Assembly (NCBI RefSeq): GCF_000242595.2
Contig: NC_017098.1
Location: forward strand, 2,108,001 to 2,172,000
Reading direction: 5' to 3'
From: Spirochaeta africana DSM 8902
GTDB taxonomy: Bacteria > Spirochaetota > Spirochaetia > DSM-27196 > DSM-8902
DNA length: 64,000 nt
The notes below the pieces were generated by a model. The model did not search any database and was not told the DNA's origin. It worked only from the letters and a program-made list of their open reading frames with translations. Positions within the stretch are counted from its first letter, which is position 1, and each line of letters starts with the position of its first letter. Of the stretch, positions 31,083 to 39,905 are shown one piece after another. The position numbers and the translations under genes were made by a program.

Positions 31083-32909
31083 TTACAAAACATTGGTGGT
31101 TTCAATAAATACCGGCAGCATAACCGCACCATCCATGTAGCCCGACTGCCGTTTCCTGACCCTGAGCACCACCGCTGCTATACCACGATCCTCGTCATAC
31201 TCCCAGCGCTGCAGGGTCACCGGATCTTGAGGGGACAACCCCGCTTCATCTGCAATAGAACCGGGCAGTACTCGCTCTACAGTGTAGTCACTGGAGAACC
31301 AGCCCGTGCGTACCGGCTGCAGGAACACCCCGTACAACGGTGCAAACAAGGATTCAGGGAAGGAAGAGGTGCCGCGCAGATTGGCCTCGAGAGGACGCTG
31401 CGGACGGCTCCCGGTTACCAGCCGCTGCTGATCCTGCCGACGTCCATCATCACCCTCCCGGAGAATACTCAGACGCACCAGGCTGTCCGGGCCCGCAACC
31501 TGTAACATCCTGTTGGCGTCCTTTAGCGTGGTGACCGCCTCCCCGTTGATTCCGGTAACCACATCCCCGACAGTCAGCTGGGCCCTGTCAGCCGGCGAAC
31601 CGAGGATTACATGTACTACCTCCAGCCCACGATGGGTTTCGTGTACCGAGATACCCAGATACGGATGCTGAACCCGTCCCTCCTCATACAACTGCGGAAG
31701 AATTCCACGCAGCCAGAAAGAGGGAACCGCAAAACTTATCCCGTCAAACTGCGGTATACCGGCGTACACCACTCCCACCAGGTTACCATCCTCATCCAGG
31801 ATCGGCCCGCCGCTGTTGCCCGGATTTAACGGGGCATCCACCTGCACCGCCTCTCCGAGTTGAAAAAACCGGCGACCTGCTGCCGAGATAATCCCCGATG
31901 TAATGGTGTTCGAAAGCCCGCCGGGGCTCCCTATGGCATAGACCCTGCTGCCGGGACTGCGCTCGCGAACACCACTGACCGGAAAGACATAGTCCGGGGT
32001 ATACGGAACCTTGAGCAAGGCGAGATCCAGAACCGGATCAAACCCGACCACCTTGGCAGGAATACGGCTATCCGGGGCATCATGCGGGCGGATATAGGCG
32101 CGAGAAAACCCCCGATAGGCTGGATCCACCTCGCTCTGGATTACATGATAGTTGGTAACCAGGTAACCGCGTTCATCAATAAAAAAACCGCTGCCGATCA
32201 TACGGTCGGGGCGGCCAACCCCATCTTCCAGCCGGATGCCTTTGTTCACCCAGATAGTAGCGACCCCGGGTACCTGATCGGCGGTCGGACGCGGACTCAC
32301 CGGCAGTTCATCGATAAAATCCGCCACCGATAGCCCCTGCTGCTGCAGGCGTTCGCTCGCAGTTTCATAGGCGAATGCATCCCGCTGGTCGGCAATCAGC
32401 TCCATCCCCTGAACCAGGAGTGCAGTATGGTCTGTCAGCTGCCCTACATCATGCTGCAGCAGCTGCAGAAAGGCGGCAATCGCCAGGGGAAAGCGCTCCT
32501 CCTGGTACTCGGTTTCAAACGCCATTCTGGCAAGCTGAAGCTGATACTCTCCGGCATCCACGTAGTCAGGGTCGGCAAGCTTGAGCCCCCGCAACAGCCG
32601 TCCGGCGGTGCGATGGTCCCCCGAGTCGAACGCCTCCTCGAAGAGCTCCCGCAGCTGCTCTGCAGCAGCCAACTCAAGTTCATCCTGCCACGGATAGTCC
32701 CAGGCAGTACGAACCCGATAACTGTCCAGATACATAAGCGCCAGCTGCGGTTCCCGGTCCTCAAGCAATTCACGAACCGATTGTTCGGCACGGCTGGCAC
32801 GCGGCAGGGGTTCACTGTGTTCAGCAACCGTAGCGCATCCAATACCTGCAACAGCTATCAGCAGTAGCAGGAGTTTATTCGAACGTCGGAAAAGAGTCAG
32901 ATGTATCAT
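31083..32909 (-). CDS. DegP/HtrA-like serine protease lipoprotein with PDZ domain
   Basis: 608 residues from ATG 32909. Lipobox GIGC (Cys25) anchors it to a membrane. Residues 40-200 are helical repeats. The trypsin-like domain has His255 (VTNYHVI), Asp295 (LDLALL) and Ser366 (NPGNSGGP). PDZ follows (GISVHETHRGLEVVHVILGSPADRAQLTVGD as a pattern, with GITGIN-type end), and a second PDZ-like part near the C terminus (VLPGSIADEAGL). It would degrade or sense misfolded envelope proteins. It overlaps the upstream TPR gene by 35 bases. The ribosome-binding site is weak, so the start is moderately sure. Confidence 0.88.
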   Translation of the reverse strand: MIHLTLFRRSNKLLLLLIAVAGIGCATVAEHSEPLPRASRAEQSVRELLEDREPQLALMYLDSYRVRTAWDYPWQDELELAAAEQLRELFEEAFDSGDHRTAGRLLRGLKLADPDYVDAGEYQLQLARMAFETEYQEERFPLAIAAFLQLLQHDVGQLTDHTALLVQGMELIADQRDAFAYETASERLQQQGLSVADFIDELPVSPRPTADQVPGVATIWVNKGIRLEDGVGRPDRMIGSGFFIDERGYLVTNYHVIQSEVDPAYRGFSRAYIRPHDAPDSRIPAKVVGFDPVLDLALLKVPYTPDYVFPVSGVRERSPGSRVYAIGSPGGLSNTITSGIISAAGRRFFQLGEAVQVDAPLNPGNSGGPILDEDGNLVGVVYAGIPQFDGISFAVPSFWLRGILPQLYEEGRVQHPYLGISVHETHRGLEVVHVILGSPADRAQLTVGDVVTGINGEAVTTLKDANRMLQVAGPDSLVRLSILREGDDGRRQDQQRLVTGSRPQRPLEANLRGTSSFPESLFAPLYGVFLQPVRTGWFSSDYTVERVLPGSIADEAGLSPQDPVTLQRWEYDEDRGIAAVVLRVRKRQSGYMDGAVMLPVFIETTNVL

Positions 32910-34569
32910 CACCGTAGAATATATCAATTTCCGGCAGCGGGGCAAACGGGTCATGCAGCACCGCCCCGATCAGCGGCTGTGATCCAAGTTTCCAGATCTG
33001 CGTGCGTCGCTCATCAAACCGCTCCCAGACATCCGCCTGCCCGTCACGATTGGTATCAAAGGCCCGCGCTATCAGATCATCCTGATCATACAGCTCGGCC
33101 ATGTCGAAGTACCCGTCGTGCGAGAGCGACTCGCTGCCTCGGTGACGGGCTCCTTGGCGATACTCTACCAAACGAATCAGTACATCTTCTTCGGTGCGGT
33201 ACTCGTCACGTACCGTGATTCCGTCGCGGTACCAGCGGGTACGTACCCGCCCGTCATCCAGTTCCTTACGGCTGTAGCGATACTGCTGCCGGTCTGCCGT
33301 AATCTGCGGCCAGCGATCACCAGCGCGAATTCTCTGTGCTGCCCAGGACTGGCCATCGCCCACCGGTAATTGCTCGAACATTGGCAGCTCCAGGGTAAAC
33401 GGTATCATCGAGTAATAGATGGCGTCCTCCGGCAGGGTCTGCTGGATGCCGATCACCCAGGGATAAAAATGATAGTTGTAGAGATATTCCTGTTCTCCCG
33501 TGCGCAGCACTGCCTGATGCGGCATCCCCTCCACAAAACCGATCTCGAGGTTTGCCTGTCCATCCGCGGTTTGATCCAGGTACCAGCGCACCGGGTTGCC
33601 GTTTCTGAGCTGGAGCCACTGCTCAGGCATGGAGTGATAGGGCTGATACCAGTAGATACGCCCGGTGTAATCCCGCAGCCGGGCATCAATACTTTCCAGC
33701 AGATAATCCGGCAGTTCTGTCTGCAACAGTTCGTACACGAGATCCCAGCGGCGCATGCCGCCATCATCCATAAAGCGCTGAAACCGGGTCTCCAGTTCAG
33801 ACCGTTCCAGCTGCTGACTGACTGCATCCAAAAGCCGCAGCCAGGATGCTCTGGCAGATTGCCCGCCCAGGGCATAGTAGCGTTGCAGCAACTGCTCCCG
33901 ATCGGCATAGCTGTTGCGTGTCTCGGCCATACGCAGGACTGCCCGGCGATAGAGCGGAGACTGCTGAAGCCCATGCTCGATATAAGCCCGGGTAAAGAAA
34001 TGCGGTACGGGATCACGCTGCAGCAGGATATCGATCAGCTCCGGGCTGTCCGGATACAGGCGCAGGCCTTCCTGCAGCAGATCGTCCCCACGTCGATAAT
34101 CGCTGCTGGCATACGCCAGCATAACCTGCGCGGTCAGTACATCGCGTCTGGGCAAACCTACATCCGACACGGGCGGCAGTATGCGGGCAGCATCCTCGAC
34201 ACGATCCATCCGCAGCAGCAGTCTACCTAACAGCAGCTGGAGTTCGATGCGTGAAATCCGATGCGGCCCCGGATCCTCCAGAGCCTGGTACAGATGCTGC
34301 ACAATCCGCAGGGTCTGATCGCTGTCCGGGTCGAAGCTCAAGGCGATTACTGCGTGTGCATCAGGCTTGGCCGGATTATACCGCAGTGCCCGCTCAGCAA
34401 GATCGCGGGCGCCCGCAGGCTCTCCGTCCAGCAGCAGCTGATAGGCATGATCGGTAAAGGTAGCGGCAGCGGCAGCGCTGCCGGGATCCGGCTCGGCCTG
34501 CAGCGGGTGCAACAGACCGAACAGCAGCAACCCCACCCCGGCACAACAGTACATGCGCCGATGTATCAT
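32875..34569 (-). CDS. Exported protein with TPR-like N terminus, function unknown
   Basis: 564 residues. A signal peptide (residues 1-25, cleavage near LQAEP) is followed by TPR-like repeats at about 35-190 (LLLDGEPAGARDLAERALRY and others). The rest is rich in aromatic and acidic residues. Near the C terminus, DTNRDGQADVWE looks like a single calcium-binding EF-hand-type loop. Start ATG 34569 overlaps the ftsH stop (ATGA). The DegP-like gene begins inside its 3' end, which suggests a joint role in envelope quality control. No family is recognised. Confidence 0.75.
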   Translation of the reverse strand: MIHRRMYCCAGVGLLLFGLLHPLQAEPDPGSAAAAATFTDHAYQLLLDGEPAGARDLAERALRYNPAKPDAHAVIALSFDPDSDQTLRIVQHLYQALEDPGPHRISRIELQLLLGRLLLRMDRVEDAARILPPVSDVGLPRRDVLTAQVMLAYASSDYRRGDDLLQEGLRLYPDSPELIDILLQRDPVPHFFTRAYIEHGLQQSPLYRRAVLRMAETRNSYADREQLLQRYYALGGQSARASWLRLLDAVSQQLERSELETRFQRFMDDGGMRRWDLVYELLQTELPDYLLESIDARLRDYTGRIYWYQPYHSMPEQWLQLRNGNPVRWYLDQTADGQANLEIGFVEGMPHQAVLRTGEQEYLYNYHFYPWVIGIQQTLPEDAIYYSMIPFTLELPMFEQLPVGDGQSWAAQRIRAGDRWPQITADRQQYRYSRKELDDGRVRTRWYRDGITVRDEYRTEEDVLIRLVEYRQGARHRGSESLSHDGYFDMAELYDQDDLIARAFDTNRDGQADVWERFDERRTQIWKLGSQPLIGAVLHDPFAPLPEIDIFYGDDTSDSFPTFE

Positions 34570-36404
34570 CGGGACTCATCCTGGGTGCGCGGCGGAATCT
34601 GCAGCAGCTCACGAACCTCGCTTTCGTGCAGGGTTTCCTGTTCCATCAGTGCCTGCACCATGGTATGCAGCATATCTACATGATCTTCCATAAGCTTGCG
34701 GGCCTCCTGGTAACATTCTCGGAGGATTTTACGCATCTCTTCATCAATTGCAGCTGCGGTAGCCTCACTGTAGTCCTGATGAGCGGCTATCTCGCGTCCC
34801 AGAAAGATCGGGGTCTCATCCTGGCCAAAGGCAACCGGGCCCAACCCGCTCATCCCCCAGCGAGTGACCATCTTGCGGGCAAGCTCGGTTGCCTGCTGCA
34901 GATCGTTCTGTACACCGGTCGTGGTCTGTCCATACACAATCTGCTCGGCAAGCATGCCGCCATAGGTGATCTTGATACGATCCCGCAACCAGGGGGCACC
35001 ATAGGTATACACATCCTCTTCCGGCAAAGACATCGCCACGCCCAACGCACGACCGCGCGGTACAATGGTAACCTTGTGCAGCGGATCGGCGTGAGGCAGC
35101 AGCAGATGCAGTAGCGCATGTCCAGCCTCGTGATAGGCGGTCGATTCCCGTTCCGATGGCGACACCATCCGGGTTCGCCGCGCTGTCCCCATCAAAACCT
35201 TGTCGCGGGCTTCCTCGAAATCTGCTGCAGTAACCACCAACCGGTTATGACGGGCTGCATGCAGTGCCGCCTCGTTTACCAGATTTGCCAGGTCGGCTCC
35301 GCTGGAACCGGTTGTGCCCCGCGACAGCAAATCAAGGTCGACCTCGGGCGCCACCGGTATACCGCGGATATGGATCTTGAGAATCTCCAGACGTTCGCGG
35401 GCGTCGGGCATGTCCACCACAATCTGCCGGTCGAACCGCCCCGGACGCAGCAGCGCCGGATCAAGCACATCCGGCCGGTTGGTTGCCGCGATAATTATCA
35501 CCCCGTCCTGGGTTGAGAACCCGTCCATCTCCACCAGCATCTGGTTCAGGGTTTGCTCCCGTTCATCATGACCACCGCCATACCCCGCTCCACGGCTGCG
35601 GCCTACCGCATCGAGCTCATCAATAAAAATGATGCACGGTGCATGTCGCCGCCCGGTTTCGAAAAGGTCGCGCACCCGACTCGCGCCAACCCCGACAAAC
35701 ATCTCTACGAAATCCGATCCGGAAATGTGAAAGAAAGCTACCCCGGCCTCACCGGCAACCGCCTTGGCCAGGAGGGTTTTGCCGGTCCCTGGCATTCCGG
35801 TCAGCAGCACCCCTTTGGGTATACGGGCACCAATCTGGCTGAAACGCTGCGGGTGCCGCAGAAACTCGACAACCTCCTGCAGATCCTGCTTGGCCTCATG
35901 TTGCCCGGCTACCCCGGCAAAATCGACCGTAACTGCATGCTCGGCAGAGAAACGCTTGACCCGGCTCTTGCCAAATGCTGACATCCCCCCGCCGCTGCTG
36001 TTCATACGCATCATCAGGAAATACAGTACGGCAACCGCGATAACCCATGGCAGGAAACTGAGCAGCACCGCACCTATCCGTAGAGGCTCAGGACGCCCGA
36101 CTACCTCAACCTCTGCCGCCAGCAGCAGGTTCATCAGACCGTCATCAAGATAGGGAATCCGGGAATGAAAGGAGACTGCCGGACCTCCCGGACGTTGAAT
36201 TGTTCCCCGTAGTTCCTGCTCCCCGATAATCTCGATGGCATCGATCCAGCCAGCCTCGACCGCACGCCTGACCTGGCTGTAGGTAAGCTCCTGGGAACCG
36301 GCACGCCCCCCTGCCAGCAGCCCGTACAGGGTAAAGATTGCCAGTCCGGTAACTATCCCCCAGAAAATGCGTCGTCTGCGCACGGTATGCAGATCAGCAC
36401 TCAT
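34566..36404 (-). CDS. ftsH: ATP-dependent zinc metalloprotease FtsH
   Basis: 612 residues from ATG 36404. Two membrane segments (about 10-30 and 110-130) enclose a small periplasmic domain. The AAA+ module has Walker A GMPGTGKT, Walker B CIIFIDE and the second region of homology [18 protein letters not shown]. The zinc protease motif is HEAGH. It removes misassembled membrane proteins and short-lived regulators. GGGGGAG lies 4 bases upstream, and the ATG overlaps the tilS stop by ATGA. An in-frame start 27 bases upstream is less likely. Confidence 0.97.
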   Translation of the reverse strand: MSADLHTVRRRRIFWGIVTGLAIFTLYGLLAGGRAGSQELTYSQVRRAVEAGWIDAIEIIGEQELRGTIQRPGGPAVSFHSRIPYLDDGLMNLLLAAEVEVVGRPEPLRIGAVLLSFLPWVIAVAVLYFLMMRMNSSGGGMSAFGKSRVKRFSAEHAVTVDFAGVAGQHEAKQDLQEVVEFLRHPQRFSQIGARIPKGVLLTGMPGTGKTLLAKAVAGEAGVAFFHISGSDFVEMFVGVGASRVRDLFETGRRHAPCIIFIDELDAVGRSRGAGYGGGHDEREQTLNQMLVEMDGFSTQDGVIIIAATNRPDVLDPALLRPGRFDRQIVVDMPDARERLEILKIHIRGIPVAPEVDLDLLSRGTTGSSGADLANLVNEAALHAARHNRLVVTAADFEEARDKVLMGTARRTRMVSPSERESTAYHEAGHALLHLLLPHADPLHKVTIVPRGRALGVAMSLPEEDVYTYGAPWLRDRIKITYGGMLAEQIVYGQTTTGVQNDLQQATELARKMVTRWGMSGLGPVAFGQDETPIFLGREIAAHQDYSEATAAAIDEEMRKILRECYQEARKLMEDHVDMLHTMVQALMEQETLHESEVRELLQIPPRTQDESR

Positions 36405-37780
36405 GACTCCCCCTCGTCCCGGTCCGCCCAAAGCAGCCGACCCTCGGGGTCAAGTATAACAGATATCTCCCCGCTGCGGGTTTCCAGAACGATGCAGCGT
36501 GAACGCAGAAAGGCAGGAACGGCGCGGCGCTGAAACACACGCTTCAGGCTGGTGCCTGATGGCAGTCTGTCGCCGGATACCGGACTGCGCAGAAGATATG
36601 GCGGGCTTATACCCCGCTGCCGCAGATCATCAGCTATCCGGTCACACAGCGGTTGGTCACACAGCTGCCGGTCAGCTCCGTGCGGCTGGCCTGACGGCAC
36701 ATCCCCGGCTTCGACCGGCACCCATTGCGACCAGTAGCTGTGCACGTGATCTCTGCGAAACACAAAAAGTCGCCCCTGGTCGGTATAGATCTCGATCCCG
36801 GCGGCTGTGGCAACATGCCGGGCGACTGCTGTCCCCCGGTTTCCCGGTGAGACACCGTCTTTCTGGCCAAGTTGTTCTACCGGTGCAAACAGGGTCCGCG
36901 GAACACGGCCGGTTGATTCCGGAACAAGCTGGTTGCGCAGCCGCTGCAGGCAGCCAACCCGTAAAACCCCGGGCAGCTGTAGCAGACGCTCCAGATCGAG
37001 CGAGAATCCCCCCCCGTACACAGGGGTTTGTTCCAGATGCAGCGGCAGAAAATCCTCCAGCCATCCCGTCACATCGCGAATATCCCGGGCCAGTCGCACA
37101 GCCGATCGACTGGCCTCCGGGTAGAGCTGCTGCAGCTGTGGCACCACCATGTGGCGAATATTGTTCCGGATAATACGGATATCGGTATTGGTAGAATCGG
37201 TATGATAGCTCAGATCAGCAGCCGCGGCGGCAATCTCTGCCTGCTCTGCCGCAAGCAGCGGCCGGATTATCGCCACCTCCGAGGTACCACCCCGGGAACG
37301 TACCGGCGCAATACCGCCAAGGCCCTCAATCCCGCTGCCGCCGCACAGCCGCATCAGCATGGTCTCAAGCTGATCACCGGCGTGATGCGCCACCGCCAAC
37401 AGGTCAGCGGTACATTCCTGGCAGACGCCCTCCAGAAACTGGTAGCGCAACTGCCGGGCGGCGGCCTCCATGCCGAGATCAGCGCACAGCTGTGCTATTT
37501 CCCGACTGTCAGCGCGCCCCTGATACAGCGGGACGCCCAGATCCTGGCAGCTGTTTTCGATGAGCTGCCTTTCCCTGTCAATCTCGTCGGGTTCACGCAG
37601 CGCATGATCGTACCAGGCAGCAGAGACCGGGCCGATTCGCTGCCGGTTCCGGAGTTCACACAGCAGGTGCAATAGGAGCATACTGTCACGGCCACCGGAG
37701 CAGGCAGCCACCACCGGAGCGTGACGGGGCAGCCGTTGATCATCCCACCAGGAATCAATCTGTTGCAGGAGCGTTTGCAT
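36401..37780 (-). CDS. tilS: tRNA(Ile)-lysidine synthase
   Basis: 459 residues from ATG 37780. It converts C34 of tRNA-Ile(CAU) to lysidine using ATP. The PP-loop SGGRDS and the later HHAGDQLETMLMRLCGGSG are present, followed by TilS substrate-binding domains and a C-terminal domain. Start ATG 37780 lies inside the end of pth (26-base overlap). It is followed by ftsH, a common bacterial pairing (tilS-hpt-ftsH), here without hpt. Confidence 0.92.
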   Translation of the reverse strand: MQTLLQQIDSWWDDQRLPRHAPVVAACSGGRDSMLLLHLLCELRNRQRIGPVSAAWYDHALREPDEIDRERQLIENSCQDLGVPLYQGRADSREIAQLCADLGMEAAARQLRYQFLEGVCQECTADLLAVAHHAGDQLETMLMRLCGGSGIEGLGGIAPVRSRGGTSEVAIIRPLLAAEQAEIAAAAADLSYHTDSTNTDIRIIRNNIRHMVVPQLQQLYPEASRSAVRLARDIRDVTGWLEDFLPLHLEQTPVYGGGFSLDLERLLQLPGVLRVGCLQRLRNQLVPESTGRVPRTLFAPVEQLGQKDGVSPGNRGTAVARHVATAAGIEIYTDQGRLFVFRRDHVHSYWSQWVPVEAGDVPSGQPHGADRQLCDQPLCDRIADDLRQRGISPPYLLRSPVSGDRLPSGTSLKRVFQRRAVPAFLRSRCIVLETRSGEISVILDPEGRLLWADRDEGES

Positions 37781-38348
37781 GGTACGCCACCAGGTGATCA
37801 CCTGCAGCTGCAGTACCGGACTCGGCCCACAGCAATGCTGTTTCGGCTGCCGCCACAATAGCCGGCTGGAGCAGACGGCTCTCTGCATCGGAGGGAACCC
37901 CGAGCACATGCTCGACCACACTGCGCTGCGGTTCCTGCTGTCGAGGATGGCCGATACCGATATACAACCGGGAAAAGTTCCCGCCGGGAAGCCATGCCAG
38001 CAGGCTTTTTATACCGTTATGTCCGGCGCTGGAACCCCCATTCTTGAGTCGCAGCCGACCGGGGGCCAGGTCGAGGTTATCGACAATAGTCAGGATCTCC
38101 GTCGGATTGACTTTCCAACGCTTCAGCACATACGGCAGTACCACCCCGCTGCGATTCATGTAGGTGCATGGTTTCACCAGAACCAGACCCCGGCGGCGAT
38201 CCTCGCAAAATAAAAAAGGCCGCAGAAAAGCTTTTTTCCAGCGACCTTTGATCAGTGTACAGATAGTGTCGAGCGTCAGAAACCCGACATTATGCCGGGT
38301 CTGCTCGTATTTAACCCCGGGGTTGCCGAGGCCGATTACAATCCGCAT
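37755..38348 (-). CDS. pth: Peptidyl-tRNA hydrolase
   Basis: 197 residues from ATG 38348. It releases tRNA from peptidyl-tRNA that drops off ribosomes. Seen: VIGLGNPGVKYEQTRHNVGF (catalytic His in HNVGF), KPCTYMNRSG, and VDNLDLAPGRLRLKNGGSSAGHNGIKS. The ATG is 7 bases after the rplY stop. The pair rplY-pth is a conserved arrangement. Confidence 0.97.
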   Translation of the reverse strand: MRIVIGLGNPGVKYEQTRHNVGFLTLDTICTLIKGRWKKAFLRPFLFCEDRRRGLVLVKPCTYMNRSGVVLPYVLKRWKVNPTEILTIVDNLDLAPGRLRLKNGGSSAGHNGIKSLLAWLPGGNFSRLYIGIGHPRQQEPQRSVVEHVLGVPSDAESRLLQPAIVAAAETALLWAESGTAAAGDHLVAYHANAPATD

Positions 38349-38355
38349 CGGTGCC

Positions 38356-38961
38356 CTACTCGGCAGGAGTTTCGGTGGCGCCCTCTTCTGCCTCGTCTTC
38401 CTCACCGGCTGCTTCGGCACGCTGATGCACAACCGCAGCAACAACTGCGTCGCTGTTAGTCACAATCCTGATGCCAGTCGGCGGTGTGATATCACCGACA
38501 TGCAATGCGTGAGCACTGGTCAGGTTTTCGATCGGAATATCGATGGCCTCAACCAGATCCTTTGGCAGACACTCGATCTCGACCTCATGCAGCGGGTTTT
38601 CCAGGATACCACCCTCACGAACCTCGTTCGGGGTTCCTACCAGATGCAGGGCTACATGGGTTCGCAGTTTCTTGCCAGCCTCAACCTCGTAGAAATCAAC
38701 ATGCAGAACGCGTCCGGTGATGACATCTTCCTGATAGTCCTTGATAAGCACATCGCGCTTCTCTTTGCCGACCTTGAGATTCAGAATGGTACTCTCGGAT
38801 ACTACCTTGAACTCGCGCATAAAATCACGCTCATCCATGCTGACGCTGAAAGCGTCATCGTGTCCATACACTACCGCGGGGATACGCCCGGCAGCACGCA
38901 GTCGATTATTAGGTCCTTTTCCAACCTCGGTACGCTTTTCAGCGACAATTACATGTTCCAT
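38356..38961 (-). CDS. rplY: 50S ribosomal protein L25 (CTC family)
   Basis: 201 residues, the longer CTC/TL5 form. It binds 5S rRNA. Seen: VGKGPNNRLRAAGRIPAVVYG, FYEVEAGKKLRTHVALHLVGTPNEVREGG, and an acidic C-terminal tail. ATG 38961 has AAGGAG 10 bases upstream. It follows tRNA-Gln by 28 bases and leads rplY-pth-tilS-ftsH. Confidence 0.95.
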   Translation of the reverse strand: MEHVIVAEKRTEVGKGPNNRLRAAGRIPAVVYGHDDAFSVSMDERDFMREFKVVSESTILNLKVGKEKRDVLIKDYQEDVITGRVLHVDFYEVEAGKKLRTHVALHLVGTPNEVREGGILENPLHEVEIECLPKDLVEAIDIPIENLTSAHALHVGDITPPTGIRIVTNSDAVVAAVVHQRAEAAGEEDEAEEGATETPAE

Positions 38962-38989
38962 GAAAGATCGTCTCCTTATGTGATCGGTA

Positions 38990-39061
38990 CTGGGACGGCA
39001 GGATTCGAACCTGCGCATGACGGGACCAAAACCCGTTGACTTACCACTTGTCCACGTCCCA
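38990..39061 (-). tRNA. tRNA-Gln (anticodon TTG)
   Basis: 72 bases. Acceptor TGGGACG / CGTCCCA, discriminator G. Anticodon stem ACGGG/CCCGT with loop TTTTGGT gives TTG. T-arm GCAGG TTCGAAT CCTGC. CCA is not encoded. It lies just upstream of rplY in the same direction and is probably part of the same transcript. Confidence 0.95.
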
Positions 39062-39075
39062 AAGCAACGGGGGGG

Positions 39076-39104
39076 ATTGTACGTAATTTCAAAAAAAAAA
39101 TCAA
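39076..39104 (-). promoter_or_regulatory. Promoter of tRNA-Gln and the rplY operon
   Basis: Minus strand: -35 TTGATT (39099-39104), 17 bases, -10 TACAAT (39076-39081). Most of the spacer is the poly-T run that follows spoVG. Confidence 0.55.
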
Positions 39105-39112
39105 TCGACGAG

Positions 39113-39135
39113 CCGGAAATTATACGACTTTCCGG
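39113..39135 (-). terminator. Hairpin after spoVG
   Basis: Minus strand: 7-bp stem CCGGAAA / TTTCCGG with a 9-base loop, and about 12 bases later a run of ten T (39091-39100 as A). An imperfect intrinsic terminator for the rplU-spoVG operon; the palindrome CCGGTACCGG (39132-39141) offers an alternative fold. Confidence 0.45.
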
Positions 39136-39144
39136 TACCGGCAG

Positions 39145-39444
39145 CTATTCCAGAGAGTCATCGGGATGCGATTCTTCATCTCCCCCGTTCTCAAGGTGCT
39201 CCTCGTAGGCCTTCAGGATCTGATCCTGCAGTGAAGCCCGAAAATCAGCATGAATCGGATGAGCGACATCCTTGAATTCACCGGATTTGGTCTTGCGACT
39301 TGGCATCGCAATGAATACCCCGGTTTTCCCTTCGATAATCTTCAGGTTGTGAACCACAAAACTATCGTCAAATGTTACCGTTACATATGCTTTCAGTTTC
39401 CCGCCGGACGACACATTACGGATTCTGATGTCGGTAATTTCCAT
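39145..39444 (-). CDS. spoVG: SpoVG family RNA/DNA-binding regulator
   Basis: 99 residues from ATG 39444. The conserved core is visible: [29 protein letters not shown], the substrate-like loop [18 protein letters not shown]. In Borrelia and Bacillus SpoVG binds nucleic acids and acts as a site-specific regulator. GGAGGAG lies 6 bases before the ATG. It is the last gene of the rplU-rsfS operon, or has its own promoter in the 98-base gap after rsfS, which contains an inverted repeat (39480-39503). Confidence 0.95.
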   Translation of the reverse strand: MEITDIRIRNVSSGGKLKAYVTVTFDDSFVVHNLKIIEGKTGVFIAMPSRKTKSGEFKDVAHPIHADFRASLQDQILKAYEEHLENGGDEESHPDDSLE

Positions 39445-39479
39445 GTCCCACTCCTCCAAGCTGATGCAGGGATGCATTC

Positions 39480-39503
39480 ATTACCATTAGCATACATGGT
39501 AAT
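39480..39503. repeat. Perfect inverted repeat upstream of spoVG
   Basis: ATTACCAT, 8-base loop, ATGGTAAT. It lies 36-59 bases before the spoVG start and has no T-run after it, so an operator or mRNA hairpin is more likely than a terminator. Confidence 0.5.
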
Positions 39504-39542
39504 AGAGGAGAATGCCAGAAAAAAAGCAGAATCAGGGTAAAA

Positions 39543-39905
39543 TCAGGCGTCTGCCGACTGTGAGTACACCACCTCGGCCTCGTGCCACAAGCGTTCCAGT
39601 TCATAAAAGGTACGCGCCTCGGGCCGCATGATGTGGATTACGAAATCGCCGCAGTCGACATACGCCCATTGATCATCCTTGGGACGCTTGGTGGGATTGC
39701 GGGTCTGCACATCATGGGCTGCCAGAAAATCATCCAGCATATTCATCAGCCCCTGCAGCTGGGCATGACTCTGTACCGTGGTAATAATCAAATAATCAGT
39801 ATAGCCGGAAATTGCACTGACATTCAGTGCCACGGTCTTCTTGCCAGCCTGCTCGGCGATCTTTTCGGCAGCCTCTGTAACAATTTTTTGTGTATCGTAC
39901 TTCAT
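39543..39905 (-). CDS. rsfS: Ribosomal silencing factor RsfS
   Basis: 120 residues from ATG 39905. It binds L14 of the 50S subunit and blocks subunit joining in poor nutrition. Seen: KKTVALNVSAISGYTDYLIITTVQSHAQLQGL as a pattern, and DQWAYVDCGDFVIHIMRPEARTFYELERLW. The start overlaps the stop of the LCP gene (TGATG), preceded by AAGGTGAG. Confidence 0.95.
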   Translation of the reverse strand: MKYDTQKIVTEAAEKIAEQAGKKTVALNVSAISGYTDYLIITTVQSHAQLQGLMNMLDDFLAAHDVQTRNPTKRPKDDQWAYVDCGDFVIHIMRPEARTFYELERLWHEAEVVYSQSADA

